From the NCBI RefSeq assembly GCF_029168945.1, contig NC_083602.1, forward strand, positions 78,264,600 to 78,328,599: a stretch of 64,000 nucleotides of DNA, read 5' to 3'. Source of the DNA: Cannabis sativa. Its lineage: Eukaryota > Streptophyta > Magnoliopsida > Rosales > Cannabaceae. Positions 58,401-64,000 of the stretch are shown here, piece by piece (position 1 is the first letter of the stretch; every line of letters starts with the position of its first letter). The translations under genes and the position numbers were made by a program. The notes below the pieces were generated by a model. The model was not told the origin of the DNA. It saw only the letters and a list, made by a program, of their open reading frames with translations, and did not search any database.

Positions 58401-59329
58401 TTTTGCGTACGGGGGGCATGTCCGGATTGACATTGAGTACATGGGTGATGACATGAGGGCTGATGCGGTCATGTCTTCTTGGCGCCATGCGAAAATGTCG
58501 ATGGCGCCCTTCGTGTTTTTATTATTTTATCTTTTTCCTCAGGATCCGAGGGCTTCTACTATCCAGAGTGCTTTTAGTGGAGTCGTCGTCGCACCTTGGT
58601 ATTTCTTCGACGTCCTCCATTTGTTCTACGACCCTTTCGGACCCTATGCGAGGATCCAACTCGTCTTCTTCGCCTTCTCTATCTCGGGGGGCCCGGACCA
58701 TGAGTGCGGCAAGTGGGTGGCAATATTATAGCAACGTCTTCCGGCCTCTCCTTGATTCCCCCTCACTTGTTCGACTCGGCTTCACAGGTAGGGAATTTTA
58801 GGCATAGATGTCGGATTGAGGTTATTGCACCAAAGTCGACGAGGGCGGTGGGCCTAAGATTGCGTTGTGAGGTTTGTTGGACGAGTCTACCACCACGAAA
58901 AGGTGCAATACTTGAATGTGCTTTGGGGGGTATCGGGGCACGGGGTAGCCGGAGCACGACTTGTCCCATCGGGATTAGCGTCGTCCGTTAAACCACCGTG
59001 AGCTGCGATCCACTAGGCGAGAGGTCCGGTCGGTCAACCACATCGCGGTGAAGGCTTCTTTGAAGAGCAAGTTCACGGAATTCCGTTGTCAATCGGGACC
59101 ACGGCCACCACCTTATTTGCGATGGGGGTCTGTGACCCGGCGGGTCGTGATGAGGAAACGCACGCCTTGGCGTCTTCTTCGTGAACGTTATGGGTTGGTC
59201 CATTAGCCGAGGCCTTTTGAGCGGGAGTTGAGTGACCTCCCACACCTCAACTTGTGTCTTGTGGCCTCGGCATATCTCTTTCGCTCCTTGCGAGTGTTTC
59301 CTCCGATATGGGGACCTCTCGGAGATCAT
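55405..59329 (-). pseudogene. Pol of Tat element II (protease, RT, RNase H, integrase), disrupted
   Basis: From right to left on the minus strand. The protease region starts with PLKRPRLMDQPITFTK and HHDP near 59150-59280. RT motifs (YRYLVMPF, RRYGMKLNPKNA, PEKIQALPDMPSPK) lie at about 57615-58080. RNase H and adjoining sequence are at about 56750-57600 (KTRPWRRLVPLLG, YYVSKRMVGAETRYPLLKN). The integrase zinc region (KKDCIDYVQKCDSCQRYANIPRAPPNEITLMTS) is at about 56243-56500. The integrase C-terminal end (NSKVKNRKFAIGDMVLRRVF, LGPNWEGPYEIEDEISSGTYKL) is at 55405-55665. At least ten frameshifts or stops separate these blocks. The order is that of Ty3/gypsy. Confidence 0.82.
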
Positions 59330-59929
59330 GGCTACCGTCCATTAGGCGGGGCGGTAGTCGGGTATATCTTTGGGCGTCACTGCGGGGAGCTTGGTGGAGG
59401 CAATACTCTGCTGTACCCACAGTGTTCCGGAAGCATACCCCCGCCACCTGCCCGTGGATTAAGGTGGGGCAACCTATTTTTGATCAACTCATAGAGGTGG
59501 CCCAAACGGATCAAATTCTCAATCTCGTCTTTGAGATTTTTACACTCATTGGTCTTGTGACCAATGTCGTTGTGGTACTCGCACCTTTTACTCGGATCTC
59601 TCCGGAGGCCCCGTCTTTGTACAATGTTGTGGCCTCGGTAGTGCGTATTACGCCTTGCGGCAAAATATACACGTTCACGAGAGTCCGTGAGCTACGTATG
59701 CTTGGGTGTATTGGGGTGTGTACCCCTTCTTTTGGCGCTTCTCTCCGTTCGGGTGCGCCTTTGGAAGACCTTTTGCTCCTCGAGCCCCGGGTAGGGCACA
59801 GTAAGCTAGCGGTCGGGGCGGCTGTGAAGGGTCAGTCCATTCACCCCGGACGGGTTGCGTAATGGGAAGATGCGGGGCCAAAGCTTGGCCACAGGCAGCC
59901 ACGGGAGTAGCGGCCCATGCCACTTACGG

Positions 59930-61361
59930 AGGGGGTCGCGGTCGGGACGGTGCCGAGGCGATACTCTCGCATGTATCCGCTATCCGGTGGGATAATAGCC
60001 TCCGTAAGCCACGATGCGGGCTTCCGGGGTTAATATATTTTTGGACTCGCTTCGGAAGTCTGAAGGCTAGCGGCGCCTTCTTGCGATGGTCGTTCCGGAA
60101 GGGAGTCCCGGTGCGGTTCACCCGCGGAAGCGCGGTTGTCCGTCGTCGACCTTCTTGGTCTTCGAGGCTTCCTCTCGGAACCTCTTGATGTAATTCTTCA
60201 AGGTCTCGGTGGGCGGTTGCTTGATGTTTGTCAAGGCACTAACCTCCAAGTTGACCTTCTGGCGAGGACAAGCTGTCTCCCGGAAGTTGGTTTGGAGTTT
60301 GTTCCCGACAACCCACCGATCTGGTTCCAATTTCTTGAACCATTCCTCTGCTTCGTCCGCTCGGAGTGAGGGGAAGCATAAGCATTTGGCGTCATTGCGA
60401 CCCGCATGGCTGTCATGACCGGTTGAGCCGTGACAAGTGATCAGAGGGTCGGAGTTCCCGGTATATGCTTGCCATTTCGGGCATTTTGAAGTTTTTAGGG
60501 AGCTCGCCTCCAGATATGTTTGGCACAAGGCTCCCGATCTCTCCTTTGTACGAGTCGGAGTCATCTCCCGCACGCCTCACGGGAGACTCGAGCAATATCT
60601 TTTCGAAGTATGGCAAGTTCGCCATAATCCCTTCGTTCTGATGCAGGAGACTACGGCAGCTGTATCTTTTTTGGTCGAGGTGATCCGGAGGTCACCTTGA
60701 TTCCCATTGATTTGATTTCTCGGATCAATGGGTGGACATCTCTGTCCTCTTCTTCCTCTACCCCACAGTTCTGGTGCACGGAAACGCTTTTCCGGTCCCC
60801 TCGATCTGAGGGCCAAGACTCCCTGCTTTGGGGCTTGCCCCCTCTGGCGGACCTTTCCACTTTAGGGAAATCCGAGGGCGGACCTTTCGCGGATCACGCA
60901 CCTTTTTCTTTCGACCGGGGGCGAAGTAGGGTTTTTTGTTTGGTTTTCCTCGGCGGGGGTGCCGTATAGGGCTAGGTTCCCAGGCCTTTCTTCTGTCAGG
61001 AATTAGGCGAAGACGTTGCGGCTCCGTCGAGTCCGGCGGCCATCGCCTTGGGATGCACGTGAATACCGGTACACTCCATGTCTTTCTGCATGGCTAGCAT
61101 CACTTCTGTATTTTTGATTTTGCGCTTTCGAGCTTCGATCTCGAACTTCATGATTGATAGCTTTTTGTCTAAGGAGCACCGGCTCGAGTAGCTTCCTCCG
61201 TCGTAGGCATACTCGTCGAGGTGTTCCTCGTAGTTTTCATCGGGAACTATTTCTTCTTCTTCTTCCTCGGACTCCTCTCGCCGCGAGGCTACATCTTCCT
61301 CATTGGGCTCTTGAGCGTCTTCTAGAGGGCGAGGATGACGTGTAGCTCTTGTCTCCACCAT
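59930..61361 (-). pseudogene. Gag of Tat element II, disrupted
   Basis: The start MVETRATRH (ATG at 61361), 63 bp inside the LTR, is followed by an acidic segment (EEDVASRREESEEEEEE). The gag domain (EEWFKKLEPDRWVVGNKLQTNFRE, SALTNIKQPPTETLKNYIKRFREEASKTKKV) lies at about 60118-60420. Frameshifts near 60420-60580 and elsewhere divide the frame. The region 59330-59930 probably holds the gag C-terminus, but I cannot follow it reliably. Confidence 0.75.
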
Positions 61362-61403
61362 TGTTGTGAAGTTAAATGCTTGTTGTGAAGCAGCTTTCCT
61401 CAG

Positions 61404-61424
61404 CTCTCAATGAAAGCACCAAAA
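61404..61424 (-). other. Primer-site region of Tat element II
   Basis: On the minus strand TTTTGGTGCTTTCATTGAGAG directly follows the 5' LTR. It is in primer-binding position, but I could not identify the cognate tRNA with certainty. Confidence 0.6.
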
Positions 61425-62207
61425 TGTTGACCGAGGTTTTCGGCAACTATTAAAATATAATTATAATAAGGAGGTAAGAAAGTGAGATGAAGACTTTTTA
61501 CGTGGTTGGGGCGTTAATGAGCCTTAGTCCACGAGCCACTGCTATTAATGGATGTATTTAATACAGATTCTACACTTGAGAGAATGTTTTTCTCTTAAAT
61601 ACAGAGAATGTTCTTGGTGAGTTTGTTCTCTTCTTGCTCTTTTGCAACCAAGATTCTCGACCCCATTAAATGAGCTTCGAGGGGGTATTTATAGTGTTTT
61701 GGTGGGGTAATCCCTAGAATTGTTCTTACACATGTGTCTGTAAGTATCCATAAAGTTGGGCATTTCCGATGAATATACCATGGGTGATGCATGGTCAAAT
61801 CCCTAGGTGCTGTAGGGTTTTTATGGAGAATGTCCTTTTTGTCTTATGATTGACGTGACTCTTCGCGAGTAGCGGGTCGCTAGACTTAAATGATCATTCT
61901 TGTAGCGGCTATTTTTGTTCGGGGGTTGTCTTGATCGGACTTTATTGCGTGTTACGGTCCCAACACGCTTCCTCCCATGCAGCATTAAATGCGACTTGAT
62001 TTCTCGGGAGAGACCTGACACATCCCGGAGAGCCATCATGCTATACTAGCTTCCTGGAGTACCTTGTACTCCGGGTGTCTCCTCCGGGACCCATGCTAAT
62101 AGCGCTTCCTGGTGGCATAAAAAGACTTAGCAAATCTTTCCAAGTTATCTGATCCACGTGTCCCCTCTCGACTGGTCCACGTATTTTGGGCGAATTTTGG
62201 AGCAACA
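61425..62207 (-). repeat. 5' LTR of Tat element II
   Basis: 783 bp, partner of 49868-50646. The minus-strand TATA box is at about 61686-61694. It is followed by the target duplication ACAGT (62208-62212) and the last 89 bp of the Tekay-like LTR. Confidence 0.9.
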
Positions 62208-62212
62208 ACAGT

Positions 62213-62301
62213 ATAAATAATTATTTAAATAGCTATAAATAATTTTCATAAATAAACATGATTAACTGCTAATTTCCAAATTAAACTAAGCGGTCTTTAC
62301 A
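62213..62301 (-). repeat. 5' LTR of the Tekay-like element, remaining end
   Basis: The 89 bp matching 42581-42669, ending TCTTTACA. The ATTTC target duplication (62302-62306) follows. Confidence 0.9.
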
Positions 62302-62306
62302 ATTTC

Positions 62307-64000
62307 GATTTAATTTGAATTAGTTATGATTTTTTGAAGTTTCAGAAAAAATTAGGGTCGAGCAACAGGGCCACGCGCGCGGACAGCACGCATTCAGACA
62401 AGCTGCTCGACGAGCGCCTGTCTGAACCGCCCATCCGTGCGCGAAAATGCTGCAAACCTTCCCATGCGCCTTGTTTCCTCGCCCATTCACTCACCTTGCG
62501 CGCGCGGACATGTATGCTCAGCATACTGTCCGTACAGCTCGTATTTTTTTTCGTGTTTCTTTGATTTTTCATGCTATTTCATGGATTTAACTTCCGATTT
62601 TTTGTGTAGTTTTGTATTTAGACATTTACTATTCCTATTTCAACTCTAAATATCATAATTAAATTAATTAATATTTTTTTTAATTTAATTCATGATATTA
62701 GTGTAATTTGAATTTAAAAATAGTAAATATCTATCTTTTTGCTTAATTATCTATCTTGTTTTTAAATTTGATTATATCTTATCTTATTTTTAAATTTAAG
62801 GTCAGATATTAATTTTTTAAATTAGATAATTTGACCTTATTTAAATTTAAAATAAGATAACTATAATCATGATATTTTAAATAGATGTAAGATATTTTGC
62901 TAACTTTTAAATTTTGTTATTTTATTTATTTAAATTAAATCATAAAATATGAAAAAGTTTTTTATTTATCTTTTTTAATTTTTATTTATAAAATAACATT
63001 TAATTTTTAAAAGTAGTTGGAAATGATATTTAGGTTAGTTGAAACCTAATTTTTCAAAATTGTAGGTTTAATTTTGTATATTATTTTATTATTAATTCCA
63101 AAATTATATATATATTTATTTAAAATATTTTTTAATTTTGAAATAAATATTTTTTTTATTATTTATTTAATTTTTTCGAAATTTAATTATTTAAAATTAA
63201 ATAAATCCTACATCCAACTATCCAGCTAACCTTATTGCAGAAGTATGTGTTTTAGCTTGTTTGTAAGTTTTTAAAACCTATTATTGCTTGATTGCAAATA
63301 GCCATGGTTAACTTGTTGACAGATTCAATGATCTAATTTTAACTCATGGCTCCCTTGGTCAAGTAAATAATTTGTAACAGGTAAAATTTACAATCTTCTT
63401 TCATCTGTGTATGACCTAGCAACATGATAGGATCCATCCAAATTTGTACCTGTGTGAGCCTATATGTTTATTTTATTATATGGATGCATATAGTTTGTTG
63501 CTAAATAAAATGTCACACCCTGATAGATTTTATTTAGGTCCATTTAGTTTTTGAACCTATTCAATTAATAACAGTTATTCATTTTAAGGTTAAATTCCTC
63601 TCTTTTGGGCCTTGTGTGAGAGTTGGGGGCCAATAGAAGTGGGTACGACATACTGAACCCAGCTCCCCCTCACATGAACTACCCCAATTGTGAAGGCCCA
63701 TTTGCCTGATTTGAATAACTGTGCTAGGTTAATTAAATTAGTTTAACCTAATAAAATTGAATTAGCAACATAATTAACTTTTAAAATATATGAAATTTAT
63801 TTTCATTTTAATATTTTAAATTTAATTTTAAGGAAAACACTTTTAGTTTTAGATATTATTTCTTGACAAACTATTTGTATTTTTCTTGTATTTAATTAAA
63901 TAAAGAATTTTAACTAACTAGATTCTTTCTGTAACTTATTTAATTAAATATTCCTATTTAAGTTATAAATTAGTTATTTTAACTGATTTTTCATATCTAA
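62307..64000 (+). other. Interior of copia element II, noncoding
   Basis: It resumes after the Tekay-like element. A GC-rich island with 'gcgcgcgg' repeats is at about 62350-62535. AT-rich low-complexity sequence (62640-63200) follows, and then 63200-63860, which aligns in reverse with 18690-18877 and 23317-23750 of element I. Here it is continuous where element I has the Cassandra-like array. No gene seen. Confidence 0.7.

Larger units (their letters stand above)
49868..62207 (-). mobile_element. Tat-like Ty3/gypsy element II with antisense gene
   Basis: LTRs 49868-50646 and 61425-62207 (TGTTGACC...GAGCAACA), with perfect ACAGT duplication (49863-49867 and 62208-62212). The minus-strand order is 5' LTR, primer-site region (TTTGGTGCTTTCATTGAGAG, 61404-61424), gag (61361 to about 59930), pol (to 55405), purine tract (50647-50660) and 3' LTR. 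A second gene runs on the plus strand from a TATA box at 51079 to about 54843, converging with pol. At 12.3 kb this is the last arrival in the four-level nest. Its coding sequences are full of frameshifts. Confidence 0.9.
40345..62301 (-). mobile_element. Tekay-like chromodomain Ty3/gypsy element, carrying Tat II in its 5' LTR
   Basis: LTRs TGAAACACCC...TCTTTACA at 40345-42669 and 47642-49867 plus 62213-62301. Perfect ATTTC duplication at 40340-40344 and 62302-62306. The minus-strand order is primer site (47626-47638), gag-pol (47351 to 42671), purine tract (42670-42690), 3' LTR (40345-42669). LTRs longer than 2 kb and a C-terminal chromodomain point to the Tekay/Del group. Without Tat II the element is about 9.6 kb. 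The LTRs are very similar, yet gag-pol has seven premature stops and one frameshift. Confidence 0.9.
38207..64000 (+). mobile_element. Angela-like Ty1/copia element II (incomplete at the window edge)
   Basis: The 5' LTR at 38207-40121, a primer site TGGCCTCAGAGCC (40124-40136) and a leader (40137-40344) are followed by the nested gypsy insertion (40345-62301). The interior resumes at 62307 and reaches the window end. This interior is homologous, in opposite orientation, to 18684-25104 of element I. The 3' LTR and right target duplication lie outside. Only noncoding leader sequence is visible here. Confidence 0.8.

Noticed and set aside
1..64000. Host genes, tRNA genes, CRISPR arrays, bacterial operons
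   Set aside because: None seen. All coding signals belong to retroelements, tRNA-like strings are only primer sites, and the repeats are LTRs, TRIM copies or short tandem repeats.

Overview
This window is repeat-rich eukaryotic DNA with no identifiable host gene. All of it reads as plant nuclear transposable elements, many with their boundaries intact. The families (Angela-like Ty1/copia, Tekay-like chromovirus, Athila-like and Tat-like Ty3/gypsy, a DUF4283-type LINE, and Cassandra TRIMs carrying 5S rRNA) point to an angiosperm, probably a eudicot. I cannot name the species from the sequence alone. Family names rest on motif recognition by eye, not on a database search.

Left half (1-28 kb): a decayed gypsy-type LTR (1-164 and 26976-27857) is split by an Angela-like copia element on the minus strand (165-26970, LTRs 165-2029 and 25105-26970, TSD AGAAA). 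Its pol is ruined. Two further insertions sit in its interior. One is a minus-strand LINE (6228-18667, 16-bp TSD), itself split by a compact plus-strand Athila-like element (11024-17527, TSD CTTTG) that keeps an uninterrupted 787-codon gag-protease frame but has no RT or integrase. The other is a tandem array of nine Cassandra-like LTRs (18878-23311, TSD GTTCA) whose last two copies are inverted. The matching empty site lies in this same window at 63654-63658.

Middle (28.3-38.2 kb): a Cassandra fragment and a gag relic precede a truncated Tat-like element (28875-38206). It carries gag-pol on the minus strand and a separate PF04195-like gene on the plus strand. It is interrupted by two solo LTRs (30285-31834, TSD GTAAG; 31851-33724, TSD ATAGA) and a hAT-like MITE (34751-35139).

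Right half (38.2-64 kb): a second Angela-like copia element begins at 38207 on the plus strand and runs off the window. Inside its leader is a minus-strand chromodomain Ty3/gypsy element (40345-62301, TSD ATTTC). Inside that element's right-hand LTR is a Tat-like element (49868-62207, TSD ACAGT). Counting the Tat element that receives the copia copy, this is a four-level nest: Tat I > copia II > Tekay-like > Tat II. Tat II also has gag-pol on the minus strand and an antisense gene on the plus strand, with its own TATA box and splice sites matching those of Tat I.

The most notable structures are the rearranged Cassandra/5S-promoter array, the conserved spliced antisense gene of the Tat elements, and the gag-protease-only Athila derivative.
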